A stretch of 64,000 nucleotides of DNA from Bimuria novae-zelandiae CBS 107.79 (GCA_010015655.1 ML976686.1:702498-766497), one strand, 5' to 3'. Shown: positions 30,965-45,150, counted from the stretch's first letter. Notes: generated from the sequence alone by a model not told the origin. Numbers and translations: made by a program.

Positions 30965-33673
30965 CATAAGGGGCTCTACTCTCCTAGCAAGTATAGTACG
31001 CCTAACTAATTAAAAGAGCTAGTTAGCATAGTTTATATAGCTTAAGTTCTTAGCTACATAATAACGCGTTTAAATTAAGTTAATCTAAATACATTAATTA
31101 CTAATAATTTTATAGTAACTACTTTTAAGCTTCTAGAACTCTTAGAGCTTTTAAAATTAGTTAATAATAAATATAATAACTTAAATAAGTTTAATAAAAT
31201 AGCTTAAAAGAGTAGCGCGTTGTGGCGCTTCTTAAAATAAAAAATTTCCTAAAGAGCGTAAAAAGGATTATGCTAATTACGAAAATAAAGCCTTACGCTA
31301 ATACTAGTTAGAGGTAGGTAACTATAAGGCGCGCTTAGCTAAGCACACTACTAGAACATAGTAAGTATAAAATATATTTAATTAGGTAGTTAAGACTATT
31401 AATACGCAGCTCCTAATACCTGCTATAATAAACTTTAGTAACTAAGAAAGTTCTACCTTATAGATAATTATATACTACCTTAAAAGGGAGCTTATCTTAT
31501 TAAATATAGGAATACTATACCCTGCTCGAACAAGCTTACTAATGAAGAATAAATCTAGATAATAGTATATAGAGTAAAGTGCTTTTATATACTTGCCTTA
31601 CAGTATAGGATTCTAGAGATTAAAGGAGAAATTATAGTAATTAACTTTTTAAGTACTGTAATAAATAAGATAGTTCTTAAATAATCTTAAATTTATCATG
31701 CTACTAATAAATAATAGTAGATTTTAGATAAGCGCTTACTTATCCTAAAAGAAGTTAATAAGATCTTTTTAGCTTATTTTAATACATAAGCTTTAAGCTT
31801 AGACTTTAAACTAGTAATTTTTATAACGCTTAGCGGACGGAGCGCTTTTAAACCTAGTAATAAAACTAAAAAAGCGCTATGGCTAAGTAAGCTAAAGAGC
31901 TACTTATATAAAGAAGGATTACACTGCTAGTTAACTTAAGCTTATAAGCGGCTTAAGACTATAGTAATAGGCTTATCTCTAGGTAGAGCTATTACGGTCT
32001 TTATAAAAGATAAACATAAGATTCTTATATATTTTATACTTTCCAAGTATGCTAAGGTGTGCGTAATAATTATGTCACGAGAGCAACGAGTATGTGTGTC
32101 TTAGTCTATGGTAAGCTAGATTAATATTACTACGTTCGATATCTACGTTTAGATATAAGACGTTAGATAAGGAGAAAAGGTCTTCTCCCCCTATTTAGCA
32201 TAGATCTATCTATTTTACTTAGTCTAGGCACTAATACCTAGATAGCTAGCGTCGTGTCTAACTAATTAGAAGCAAGCTTTTAGGTCTAGGCTATTAGACT
32301 TTTAGGGCCTAGGCTATTAAACCTTTAAGGCCTAAGGTATTAGACCTTTAGTTTCTAAAGTATAAGTTTAGAGGCAGAAGCCTATATACTAACGTATTAT
32401 TATTAATAGTACGTCTAGGCTATTAAGTTACTTAAGAGGTTACTATAATAGTAGATCCCTTCCCTTTTATAGTCTAAGCTTATAAGGATCTATGTAGGTG
32501 TCTAATTTATTATTATTTTAGATAGTTTATCTGTTTATTTATTTAGGTCTTTTATATTTAGGTATGTCTAATAGTACTTCTTTATAATAGTAGAGTTAGC
32601 GAACTCTACTATTAGTTCCTATAATAGATTATTATATCTAGTCTACTTAACTAGGTATTCGTGTCTCTTCCTTTATTAGTTAAAGTAGAAATTAACTATT
32701 TTTTTAATAAAGAACTCTAGCTTTGCGTTAATTATAACTAGTCTAGGTAACTCTATTTGTTATCCTGGAAGGTAGGTGTCGTTTAGCTCCGCTAGTTAGA
32801 GCAAGTTTATATAAAATATAGAGTGTATCTTTATTAAATTAGGTAGATTTAGCTTATAGGCGTGTGTAGAGAGTACTACACTAATTCTATATAGGCTAAC
32901 GTTTTTCTAGTTAAGCTTCTTAGATTAGCGCTAGGTCCTAAGATTCCTTACGTTTAGCTACACGTAATTACCTATCTAATAGGCGAGTGCTAGCTATTAT
33001 ATATAATTTATATACTTTTAGTGTAATGCTTGCGTCTAAGTTAGTTCTTTATAAATAAGTTCTATTACGTCTTTTATCTTTTTTACTATATAATTAGCTA
33101 TAACTACGTTAAGTCTTTATTTATAGCCTCTTTAGGCTTCTTTACTAGGTGGCTCGAATCCCATGCAAGGATTCTAGCTATAATAAATTAAAAAGGGCGA
33201 CGCTTAAGTTAACTCTAAGACTATATTATTAGCTTTAAACTATACTATAAGTAACTATTATACTTAGTTATTTTAAGCGTAGTTCGTATACCCTTATAGC
33301 ACTTAGTCTATAGCTACGTTAGTATTTTCTAACTATCTATCTGTCTTTAGATAATACGCTAAAAATAGCAATACTATAATATTTAGCTAGTTATAAAGTT
33401 TAGTTTAAAATACTAATATAAATTAGGTGCCTTAATTAAATAATATTATAGTAGGCAAGCTATAATTAGCTTATACGTATTATAAGAAGAGTTGCGCGAT
33501 CTCTAGCGTAGTAATATTTCTATATAGTATTATATATTAATACTTACTTAGCCTATAACTACTACTATAATTTTCTTGTGTCCTTCTAAATTTAGTAGAT
33601 CTACTATAAAGTCTACTAAGATATACTGCCAGCGTCGTTCTGCAATAGGCAAGGGTTTTAGGAAACTATAGTA

Positions 33674-36600
33674 TGTAAGGGGCTGCGCAAAGGTTGCCGA
33701 TGCCTGGTAATAGGATTGTATTTGATGAGGAGCAAACTATCTATAAGTAAGGCCAAACTTATATGTGCGCTGTTATTGTTAAGAAGATTTAAGAGATTTT
33801 TAAGGCCCCACTTAGTCTAAAGGAGCACTAAGAGTTTCACTAAGGGTTTTACTAAGGAATAGTATAACAAGGCATCTAGCCTATTATATTACCCCCCTCC
33901 TCTCTTATGGCGTCTGGATGAAGGTTATCAGATCCACGCCGAAACCCTGTAAGAAGAAGTTATATATTAGGGTCTTAATATAGCTCTGTAAATTACTCCT
34001 ATCGAATCTTCGCTTTAGTATTTTGGAGGTTTTTAGCTGGCTCTATAGTTAGTAGGTGGTAGCCTTTCTATTTTACTTTATACTACCACTTCTATCCCCG
34101 TCCGCGTCGTTGGCACACTTCTGCTAATATATCTTTTACTTCCTACATATCTGCGCTATTAGTATCTACCTAAATTAGTAGTAGCTAGTTGTTGTCCTTT
34201 GTTTAGCTTAGTAAGGGGTCTGATGCTGCTAGTCGGAGTTAGTTAACATAGAAAATATTATAAGGGCCTAGAGGTGTATTTAGTTAAACTATATGCGTGT
34301 TTATTACCTTAATAACTATATACTTCGCGCTCCTCTAGTCTAGCTTCTTTAATTTTCGGCCTGTAGCAAACTACTTGTCTAATTTTAGCTATACTTTGTC
34401 GCTAACGCGGAGGTGTGGCGCTTCTTGGCGATGCCTATTAGCTTGACGTTCTTGCTCTTGCTGTTCCTGTGCCATAAATGCTTGCGCAAGTTCTACAAGG
34501 TAGCGTAGTTTAGTGACAATAGACTTGGCTTTCTCGCGGTCAGACCTCTCATGTGTAGTGTACTTTCTGCGATTGGCGCCCGCAGGTATCTCTAGCTGTA
34601 GTGGGTTAATATTATACCTATGCTAAAGGAAGAAAGGAGACATCCTTGTTATTGTTGCGTCTCGTCCTTTAATTGCAATTTGTGCTAGCGGGCAGAGAGG
34701 TGCCTAGTTATTTTGAGCCTAGCTAACAAAGGCTTTTATATATGTCTCCCATGTGCTGTTTATGCGCTCTGTTACTCTATTAGTTTAAGCATGGAATGCT
34801 GTGGATAATCGCCGCTTAATCTAAAGAATCTCGCAGAGTCTTGTCTAGAACACGCTAATAAATTAGCTGCCTCGATCTAACGTAATTGCATTAGGAATCT
34901 AATAGTAGGCAATAACATACGTAATAAACGCTTACACTACTGTCTCTATTTTTAGGTTTACTAGCGGTATAAACACGACGTCTTTGCTTAGGCAGTTAGT
35001 AATAACTATAAGGTTTATGTTACCGTTGCTCTCTAGTAAGCCCTTAATAAAGTCTATCGAGATCTCCTTCTAGATTTGTTCGGGCACTAGCAGGGGTTTT
35101 AAAAAGCCTTGTAGACCATCTCTCTACGGTTTTGTTCTTCCGCATGTATCGCAGTTCCGTATATATTGTCGAATATCGTTAGACATTCCTGGCCAAAAGA
35201 AGTCTCTTGCAATTATCTTATATGTAATCTCTTTGCTAGGGTGCCTAGTAGCCACAGAACAGTGTATCTGCTTAATAATAGACGTTCGTAGGGGTTCGTG
35301 GTTTAGTACCTATTTTCGTCCTTGGAAGTAGAGCACTTAGTCCTTAACCTTATATTCTATAATTAAGTATTTAATCTAGAGTGTAATAGGGAATTTCTGT
35401 TATCCGCTTTCTATAGCTTAGCGTGCTTTTTAATAAACTAGGTCTCTCTTAATTAACTTAACTTAGAGGTTCTTAATAGTATCTTAATCTCGTGTGTCTT
35501 CTTAAGTATTTCCTTAAATTGCGGCGGGTAGAGCACGAACTTTTACAGATATTACTATAATACCTATCTCTTTATTAGTGTTGTCTAATTCCTTATAGTA
35601 CGATGTAGTGGGCTTTAAGACTTGTACGAGTCTCCTCTATAGTTGGTTATTGCTAGTATCTGCGGGTAGATCCTGCTCTCGCCGGGATAATGCGTCTGCT
35701 CGGATATTTTGCTTGCCTGGCCTGTAGAGGATCTCCATATTATATCTGCCTAGGATAAGCGACCAGCGAACCTGTCTCTCGTTTAACATTTGCGGCTTTA
35801 TAAAGTACTCTAAGTTCTTGTAGTTAGTAACCACCTTAAACTTTTCCACTAATCGAAGTTTAGCATCCCATTCTTTAAGTCCTTTAATAACTACTAGTAG
35901 TTCTTTATTATAGATTTTATAGTTGCATTTGGCAGGCGTGTTCTTTCTTAAGAAGTAGGCACAAGGACGTAGGATTCTATTCTTATTATATTAAGATAGT
36001 ACTCTGGCAGTGACATAACTAGACAAGTTATATTCTATAACTGTATCGCGGTCTGCTTGGAACTGGGCTAACACTGGTTCGGATATAAAGACTTTCTTAA
36101 GTATATTAAAGGCCTTCTGTTCCTCTGCTGTCTATCTAAAGGTAACATTACCTGTAAGTCTTGTAAGGGGAGCGGCAATTTAGCTAAAATTTTAGATAAA
36201 TTATTAGTAGAAATTAGCAAAGCCTAGAAAGCTTCGTACGCCCTTAAAAGTCTTTAGCGCCTCCTAATCCTTAATAGCTTTAACTTTTTCTAGGTCCATG
36301 CGTGTGCCCTTTCCAGCTTCGATAATAAAGCTAAGATACTTTATAATCTTAACCTTAAACTCGCACTTCTTAATATTAAGATATAACCTAGCTTCTTTTA
36401 GCCATGTAAGCACTTTGTCAACTTGCTCGCAATGTTTCTAGAGAGAACCGTTTGTGTAGATAAGGACATTGTCAAGATACGCTGTATAGAAATTGTCTAA
36501 ATATTTGCAGAGTGTCTAGTAAATATACCGTTGGAATGTGCTAGGGGCATTCGCTAGTCTAAATAGTGTAACAAGCTATTTAAATAATCTAAAACGTGTT

Positions 36601-39375
36601 TAGAAAGCTATAAGCCACTTGTCCCCTTCTTGGATTTGGATCTTATAGAAGGCTATAATAACGTCCAGTTTCGTAAACCACCTCGCCTTTGTAATATTAT
36701 TTAAAGTCTCGTAGATAAGTAGTAGGGGATACTAGTCCTTCTTCGTTAAGGCGTTTAGTGCTTTGTAGTTAACACATAGTCGTAGTCCACCTCCTAGCTT
36801 CTTTATAAATAGGATTGGCGACGCAGCAGGTGAATTACTTACTTATATAAAACCTTTGTTAAGTAGAGATGTAAGTTCCTTTTATAGCACTAGAAGCTCT
36901 CCCTTTAACATGTTATATAAAGGTCCCTAAGGGGCTTCGGGCTTCTTCCCTTTCTTCTCTTCTAGCTTAATTGCGTAGTTAATTCTAGGTTAATACAGCG
37001 GTAATTTACTCGCTTCCTTAGGATTAAAGAGCGTTATATGCTTCCTCTAGTGCTTAAGAACTAGAGACAGGACGTCGATCTTTAGCTTAGGCGCTAAGGC
37101 CTTGTTAATGTCTGCTAGTAAGGCGGCGAATATCTTTATAGCTCCCCCTAGATTCTTGTTTTTGCTCTAAGCTATTTTTATTAATCGCTAGAATTCTGTG
37201 GCGCTAACCTCTTAAATCTCTAGTAGGTAGGCCTTGCCTTCTTAACTACAGATTCTAATACCTAGAGCGCGCAGGTATATTAACTTCTTTACAAGAGTAA
37301 TAGTAACTTAGTTCTAATTTATCCACGGACGTCCTAGAATAATGTCCTCTTTAGCATTATTTAGCGTGATATACGCAAATCCAGTCTTAGTGTAGCTATT
37401 TATATTAAACGTAAACTTTATAACTTCGTTAACCTAGCTAACTTAATCGTTTACCCCTATAATAGGCTTTCGTGGAATCGCTATGCGCTTAAGTTTGGCT
37501 TGTCTTATAAAGGAACAGGTTATAAGGGCGTAAGAAAGGTATCTAGAGTCAATTAGTGCTAAGGTGTAATTAGTTTAATTAACTAGTACATGTACTATAA
37601 GCGGGGGTGCTAGCATGTTTTTCTTTTTAAACTTATCCTATTTTGTCCTTATGTTCTTGCTTACTCGTGAAGGCTCCTAATCGCGACTTCGACTAGGAGC
37701 TACTCTTTTTCTAACTTATTATTATCTACTACTATTACGTTGTTATTACTTTTTACCTTTAATTTAGTTTTCGCTTTCGCGGCTTAAGTTAGCTATTACT
37801 TAGGATTTTAAGTAGCTTTTAGAGTGTAAGACTTAATTTAGTAGTCTTTCTTTTTGTATTATAAACACAATCTATTATCGCGTTGTTAATTAATCTCCTT
37901 CTAAGGGACCTATTTCGCTTATTACATCTGTGTTCTACTCAGTTCTTAGTTTATAGGATTAGTAGAAATATTACTTAAAGTAGTATTCTGCAATAGTGCG
38001 TCTCTCTTCTTACTACTTAGCTTTAACCGCTATAGATTATCTAATACAGCAGTAATATATAATTGTATTTCCTTAATCGTAGTGCTCTTAGGAAAGATAG
38101 TGCCTGTAAGGGCGGTCTGTAACTCGTGATTAAGAGCGTGTAGGAACATGCTCTTTAGGATAGCATAGTTAAATAGGCTAGCTATTAGAGCTTTCTTGTT
38201 AAAGTCCTAAATAAAGTCGCGTACGTTGTGTATTTTCTATCGCATGTTCTAAACCTTGCTCCTTATAGTCTTAGCCATATACGCGTCCTTAAACGCTTTG
38301 TTAAGATGCTAAAAGAACTAATTAAGCGTGCTAGTTACGGCGTGAATAGATACCTATGGGAAGATACGTGCTCTGGCATTGCCTATTATATAACTAAAAG
38401 TGTAGTCGATCGCGAGTCGGTCTGTATAGAACTATTAAGTCTTAGACCTTAGCTTTGCTTTAATCTAGTATTTCTATGGCAAATACTGGCTTCGAGTTCT
38501 ATTAAATACCTTAGGGTCCTTAAGTCCTTTCGGTTCGTACGCTACCGCAAGTGTTGCAGGTGTTATAGGTGCTGCAAGTGTCGCAGGTGTTATACTAGTA
38601 GTAGTCGTAGTAGGTGCTAGGATATTAGTACTTTTAATTCTTACCATTCGCGCTGTAAGTTCGCCTATCTATACTATTATCTGCTATATTATTGCTTTAA
38701 TACTCGAGTTTAGTAGTGTTAGTATTATTTACTAAGATTATCCTTTATTATCTTATCAAGCGTTTAAAGCTTTATAGTAAGTGCTAGTCTTTATCTTACT
38801 GCGTTCGTCGTAGTGCTTAGGCAGGCGTTTAACCGTTAAAGGTCCCTGCACTAGCGTTGCTCGTCGTCGTGGTGCTCGGGTAGGCGTTTAACCGTCAAAG
38901 GTCCCTGCACTAGCGTCGCTCGTCGTGGTGCTTAGGTAGGCGTTTAACTATTAGAGGTCCCTGTACTAGCGTTGCTTATTATAGTAGTGCTTACTGCTTA
39001 GAAGCAGGTCTTGCAAGTTATTTTGTTAAAGTAGCTAGGGATTAACTATATAGCTTAGTTCGTTACTGCTTACTGCTTGGAAGCAGGTCTTGCAATTAGT
39101 CTATTAGTAGAGCACTAAGGGATAGCTACACTAGCTACTTAAGGGTAATTAAATATAAAATATAAAGGGCTGCGCAAAGGTTGCCGATGCCTAGTAATAG
39201 GATTATATTTAATAAGGAGTAAACTATCTATAAGTAAGGCTAAACTTATATGTGCGCTGTTATTATCAAGAAGATTTAAAAGATGTCTAAGGCCCCACTC
39301 AGTCTAAAGGAGCACTGAGAGTTTCACCGAGGGTTTCACCAAGGAACAGTACAACAAGGCATCTAGCCTATTACA
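33674..39375 (-). mobile_element. Chromodomain-type Ty3/gypsy retrotransposon 1, nested in element 2
   Basis: 215-bp LTRs at 33674-33888 and 39161-39375, flanked on both sides by TAGTA. A purine tract (reverse complement of 33891-33905) next to the left LTR gives minus orientation. On the minus strand, in order: reverse transcriptase with YLDNVLIYT at about 36,452-36,483; RNase H tail (35849-35637, open for 70 codons, WSLILGRYNMEILYRPGKQN); integrase zinc finger IRQYIRNCDTCGRTKP near 35,150 and core near 35,060; and at 34,036-34,095 a chromodomain-like end reading YKVK*KGYHLLTIEPAKN. 5.7 kb is the usual length. Frames are interrupted by many stops. Confidence 0.94.
38805..39100. repeat. Tandem repeats in the 5' part of gypsy element 1
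   Basis: Three copies of a unit of about 60 bp (sharing GGCGTTTAACC and GGTCCCTGCACTAGCG) at about 38,813-38,995, followed by two copies of a shorter unit with CTTACTGCTT..GAAGCAGGTCTTGC at about 38,990-39,090. They lie near the 5' LTR of the minus-strand element and are less RIP-mutated than its coding part. Confidence 0.8.
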
Positions 39376-41296
39376 TAGTATTTGTCTTTAGATAACTTTA
39401 CTTTGCGATAGGTGTGGCAACAGGTCACGTATTGCTTTACTATTTCGAATATCCTAGGCTAGTAGTATTCTCTCTAAAGGATTTCTAAAGTTTTGCCTCT
39501 GCCTGGGTGGCTACCTACAGGAGAGTTATAAACATGGCGTAAGAGCTTAATCTTTAGTTTATTGTAGTCTAGTATTATTATCTAATCGCGATAGTATATG
39601 CGATTATCTTTAATTTTATACTTATTAAGTATAATATTCTTTACCTTATAGGCTTTACTTTATAAGAGCTATAGCGTCTTAATAATTAGTTCGTCCTTAA
39701 GGTATTCTTTGTTAATAACCTATATAATTAATTAATCTATCTCTATAAGACGCATTTTTATAGCAGGTTTAAAAAGCTCTAGGCGTAGTAGTATTTAGTT
39801 ATAAGCTACCTTAGCTTCTTCCTATACTATAATATCTTATAATTATTAAGTAAGCGTATCTAGCTTCTCGCCCTGCTTATTAAGTTAATAGGTAATTATA
39901 AACTAGAAGCAGGATAGGTATTCTAACTATTTAGCTTAGTAATAGCTTAATTACTTTATTATAGCAAAGTACTATAGGTTCTTGTAGTTGCTAAGCACGT
40001 TAATTAGGAGAGCAATATCCTTTAACTTAGGTTATTACTACTTAAAGTAGCAGACTATTATAAGTAGTTTTTTATTATAGATCTTAGAGTTGCTTTTTAC
40101 AGGGCTTATCCTTTTAGAGTAATAAGCTACTAGCTATAGTTCTCTATCCTTATTTTTTTAAAATAGTATTTTAACTATTATATAGTTAAAGACGTTAGCT
40201 TCTACCACGATTCGTAGTTCTAGATTAAAATATTATAGTATAGGGGCGCTTATAATGGCAGCTTTTAGCCAATTAAATATATGTTAGTAAACGCTATTAA
40301 AGTAAAATACTTAATCTTTTTTTATTAGACTAATAAGGGGTAAAGCTAGTCTTAAGAAATCTAGTATAAATTAATAATAAAAGTTTATAAAGCCTAGAAA
40401 GGCTTTTATATCCTATATAATTTATAGGTGTTCCTAGTCTTATATCGCTTCTACCTTCTTAGAATCCACCTAGACGCCATTTATCGTGATTACGTAACCT
40501 AAATACGTAACCTAAGTCTAGTAGAACTTGCACTTATTAATGTTAAGTTATAAGCTTACTTTTTTTTTATAGCTTTTAGCACCATGCGTACGTGCTAGTA
40601 GTGCTTAAATAGTGACTCGCTATATATTAGGATATCGTTAATATATGCCGTATAGTACACGTCTAAGTAGGGTTAAAGTGCATTGTTTACGTAGTGCTGG
40701 AATATGCTTAGGGCATTGGCTAACCTAAATAGCATTATAAGGTATTCGAATAGGCCGTATCTCGTACGAAAGGCTATTAGCCACTTATTTTTCTTTACTA
40801 TCCTTAGCTTATTAAATATAGTAATAATATTAAGTTTTATATAGTACTTTACCTTACTAAGATAGTTTAGCGTCTTCTAAAGTAAAGAGATTAAGTACTA
40901 GTTTTTAACTATTAGCGCGTTTAGCGCTTTATAGTCTATATAAAATTATAGTCCTCTACTTAACTTCTTTATAAAAATAATAAGTAAGGTAATAGGTAAC
41001 TTACTAGCGCATATAAAGCCTTTATTAGAGTACTTTATAAGGTACTTCTATAGCACCTTTAACTTATCTTAGGACATGCTATATAGTAGCCTAAACTCTA
41101 GCTATTTACTATCTTAAAGCTTAATTTTTAAGTTATACAGTTAATGTTTGGGTAATTAATCTACCTCCTTATAAAAAAAATATATAGCAAGTTATAATAC
41201 CTAAAAGATACCTTAGTAGCTAAGTTAGTTTCTTTCTTCTTTACTAGTACTTTATTAATATCTACTATTAACATAGCGAAGATTTTATATTCTTAA

Positions 41297-41549
41297 TGTT
41301 GAATGGGCTCCTTTAGCTAGCTACTTATGGGATAAGCACTTAAGTAGCAAGAGTAAGAGTAGTGTACGGTGTGCACAGCGTACGGATGGTAGGGGTGGGC
41401 AATAACATCTGGTTCTTGCTTGTCTTGTTCTTCGTCCGGACGAAAAGAAGAATATGTACATGTTCGCGCACGGCTGTTCGCGCACGTGCACGCGCATCCT
41501 TCTCGCGCGATAACTAGTATTCCGACCGTAACGCTGCTGCGTACGGACA
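41297..41549. mobile_element. Solo LTR, copy 1 of a 250-260-bp family
   Basis: TGTTGAATGGGC..GCGTACGGACA, flanked by CTTAA on both sides (41292-41296, 41550-41554). Inserted in gypsy element 2 and hardly RIP-mutated. It shares both ends and a GTGTGCACAGCGTA core with the copy at 44307. Confidence 0.88.
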
Positions 41550-44306
41550 CTTAACGTTTTATTAGTTTTAGCAAGAGAATTACCTTAATTATATATATAT
41601 TACGTTTTAGTACTATAGTGTAAGGCACGCTATCGTCTAGTTTATTATTCTAAAGTAATTTATTTATCGCGAGTATCTTATTAATCGTAAAAGCTTTACC
41701 TAGCCTACCTATAGGTATTAGTTTAGGCTCTTATAGCTAGCAGCGTAATATTTTACGCTAGCTATTATATCGTGCTTTTAACTTAAGTAGGAGATTAGTG
41801 CGTTATTAAAGTCTAGTTATTATTATCTTAGGTTAAAGATCTAATTTAGTACTAGGGTGCTATTTTGTGCTACTTACGCGTAGGCAACGGTCCTAGTAGC
41901 GTCTAGCTATAAACTCTAACTATTCTATATCGTAATTTGGTCTTACCTAATGCTTATATATCTAGAGCTATCTAAGAATTATCTAATACTAGCCTATTAT
42001 TGTTACGTAGAGCGTGGCTTGCTCTACGTAGTTCTAATAATAAAGATAGATATTCGCTATATGCTTAATGTCTCTATTATTTAGTTATTTTCTATTAAAT
42101 CTAGTAAGTTATATAATATAAAGTAATAATTATAGACGTAGTTTTAGGTTGCGCACGAAGTCTTAATTAATAAATCTAAGTCTTATAGCTTTAGTATTAA
42201 CTAGAGTAATTACTAATTATCTAGCGTTGCCTTACTAAATAGTATAAAGGATGTTAATCTATCTCTCCTAAGTTCCGCTTAAGGAAGTAGTTTATAGATC
42301 TATTAAGACTTATATCTAGTATAGTCCTATTAAGTAACTTATCTCTAGGACCATGCGTTTCTTAATAATAAATATTATTATCGTTACAAGCGCGAGCGCG
42401 ATTAGGATAAGTAAAAATTAAAGCTTAAGTTAGAGGAGTATAAGTTATATTATTTTTAACTATAAGATAAGATTAAGCGTTAATTTAGTAAGTAAATTTA
42501 GGTTATAGTATAAATCTACGTTATCTTCTTTAGACAGTCCTTCGCGATATATCTATATATCTTATAGTAAAAGTAGTATCCCTTCTTTTAGTACTAGTCC
42601 TTCTTTTAATCTAACAGGGTTATATATAATATATTAATCTTTATTATATTAGGGTCATGCTGCTATCGTAAGGTTAGTTAATAACTTAAGGAGGTAGGTA
42701 AATATTAGAGATTATTATTATATTACGCGATTAGATTAGCGTATTCATTAATATTAGATAAGATTTTAGCTTCTACTATTATATATTAAAGGTTATTTAA
42801 TAATAAGCGGCGTAGGGCATTAATCTACGCCTCTTTATTAAGCCAGGTATCTACTATAAGGTATTAAAACTAAGTAAAGTAGCTTAAGAAGAGTCGCTTT
42901 CCTTATTTTAGGTTATTAAGCTTATTCTATGCTAATAGAGTTTTATTTAAGTTATTATATATAGCGCGAAGGAAGGGGATTAGCTTCTTTATAGTATTAT
43001 TAGTAAGAATTATAGAGTTATAGTTAAGCTAAAAGTAAGCGTAGATAAGTTTAGCGCGTTTAGTTAGGTATTAATTAGTATTACCCTCTAGCTTTATCTA
43101 TAATTATAAAATAAATAGAGGTAGTTCCTTCCTCTTTTTAGTAAATATTAGTAGGTTAAGAAGCCTATCGCTCTAGTAGATAGGCTTTGTAGCTATCGAG
43201 CCATCTCTAGATAGCGTCTTGGAGATCTCAATAGATTCTTTAGTCATGGCTGGGGTATCTAGCACGAAGTGGACAGACTTTTTAGGAGATAGCTCCTTGC
43301 GTAGAGCTTCTATCTTGGCTTGGTGGCGAGCCTCTATGCGCTCTAGAGCTTCCTCTTAGCGACTAGTAGCTAGAGATATAGCTTCTTAGAAGGTCTCCTA
43401 CATTAACTTTATCTAGTCTATTATCGCCTAGATTATAGAGTTCTAGTCTATTAGGGTTATTATATTAGGGTTAGGGTGATCTAACGTAATATTATAAAAG
43501 CAACGAGTATATGTGTCTTAGCCTATAGTAAGCTAGATTAATATTACTACGTTTAATATCTACGTGTAAATATAAGACGTTAGATAAGGAGAAAAGGTCT
43601 TCTCCCCCTATCTAGCGTAGATCTATCTATCTCGCTTAGTCTAGGCGCTAATACCTAGATGGCTAGCGTCGTGTTTAACCAATTAGAAGCAAGCTTTTAG
43701 GTCTAGGCTATTAGACCTTTATGGCCTAGGCTATTAAACCTTAGGGGCCTAGGCTATCGGACCTTCGGTTCCCGAAGTATAAGTTCGGAGGCAGCAGCCT
43801 ATATACTAACGTACTATTGTTAATAGTACGTCTAGGCTGTCAGGTTGCCTAGGAGGTTACCGTGACAAATTACTAGAAAGAAAAATTAGTCTTTATTATA
43901 ACTAAGCGTACTATTTAAGTTAAGTTCCTAAAGTATATTACTACTACTATAATTAATTTCTTAATTATAAGCTTAGAGAAAGTATCTAGGGTTTACTTTA
44001 CTATAAATTTTAATACTTATCCTCTCTTTAAGAGCACTATTTATAAAAATAGTAAAGTTTTATATTTAGTAAATATTATATTAATACTCGTACTAGGCGC
44101 CTCTAGAAAATAAAAAAAGTATAAAATAGTTAAAGCTAGTATAAATTCTTATTTAATACGTAAAAGAGGTACTAGAGTAATTAAGACGCTTTTTTAAAAA
44201 GATAAATAAAATACGTACTAATCTTACGTTCTTAGATATTATAGTAATAAAAAACCTTTATACAAATATTATTTTTAAAGCTTGTCTGCGCAAGAAGGAC
44301 GTTTAG

Positions 44307-44566
44307 TGTTAATAGGGCTCTTATAGATAGCTACACATGGGGTGAGTATAGTATGATAAGTTAGGAGGTTTGTAGGGTGTGCACAGCGTATAAAGTAATA
44401 AAAAAAAGTAACTAGTTCGTGTAATTACTTTATCTCTCTATTATACGAATAAAGGTAGGGATATTTTAAGAGGCGAGCTATGCACGGACATTATATAAGA
44501 CAACCACGTGATCACGTGTTGGGCCTTATAGAATACCCTTCGCCGTATCGCCCCTGCGTACGGACA
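44307..44566. mobile_element. Solo LTR, copy 2 of the 250-260-bp family
   Basis: TGTTAATAGGGC..GCGTACGGACA with TTTAG on both sides (44302-44306, 44567-44571). Inserted in the outer copia element. Its middle part differs from copy 1 and carries a CACGTGATCACGTG palindrome at about 44,505-44,518. Confidence 0.88.
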
Positions 44567-44934
44567 TTTAGTATTTTAGTCTTAATAATACGCTTTATAT
44601 AGAAATACTTAATTATAGTATTATACTAGCTATGCTCTATCGTAAGCATAATTTTACTTTTATTAAATATAAGCTTTTTAACTACTATACTTGTAAGCAG
44701 CCTAGAGCTATGTCATATAAAGACACTAGTCTCATGAGTTAGCTCGCCTACCTATTTACGAGCCTCTGATTACTCCATGTACACTACACGGACATATACA
44801 ATTCTACACACTTAATACACATACCATCCACCTACTTACAGTTATGAGCCCGGCCTAATCCGCACTTAGATATATACATTAACTCCCTACCTACCTATCC
44901 GTCGATCGAGCCTACACTATAGAGCAATCTCGCT

Positions 44935-45150
44935 ATGTCAAAAGCTAGCTCTACACTCATCCTCCAAGGTCCACACCACTGGGAACTATGGATCTATACT
45001 GTCAAAAGACTCACAGAGGCTGGAGACGTATGGGGATATATCAATCCAGACCTACCACAGCCTCTGCAGCCTACACAGATCTATGCTGCCAACGAAGACG
45101 GATCGCCAGCCACTGAGCCTACTATTGAAGCTCGAGCGCATCACAACTAG
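44935..45150 (+). pseudogene. gag N-terminus of second copia element
   Basis: 71 codons from MSKASSTLILQGPHHWELW, a typical copia gag start, end at a TAG (the codon after HHN). The downstream sequence is RIP-degraded, so this is a truncated remnant. Confidence 0.75.

Larger units (their letters stand above)
32073..43867 (-). mobile_element. Ty3/gypsy-type LTR retrotransposon 2 (contains element 1 and a solo LTR)
   Basis: LTRs 32073-32450 and 43490-43867, both 378 bp, have TGTCACG..CGTGACA ends, best kept in the right copy. The target duplication AATTA flanks both (32068-32072, 43868-43872). A purine tract (reverse complement of 32451-32469) next to the left LTR shows minus orientation. Minus-strand protein traces: a gag-like coil at 43,200-43,380 (RIEARHQAKIEALRKEL), reverse transcriptase with YINDILIYS at 40,626-40,655 (an Asp of the catalytic pair now reads Asn), and integrase zinc region LLRHVYNSPVGSHPGRGKT near 39,480-39,550. 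The interior is heavily RIP-mutated. Confidence 0.93.
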
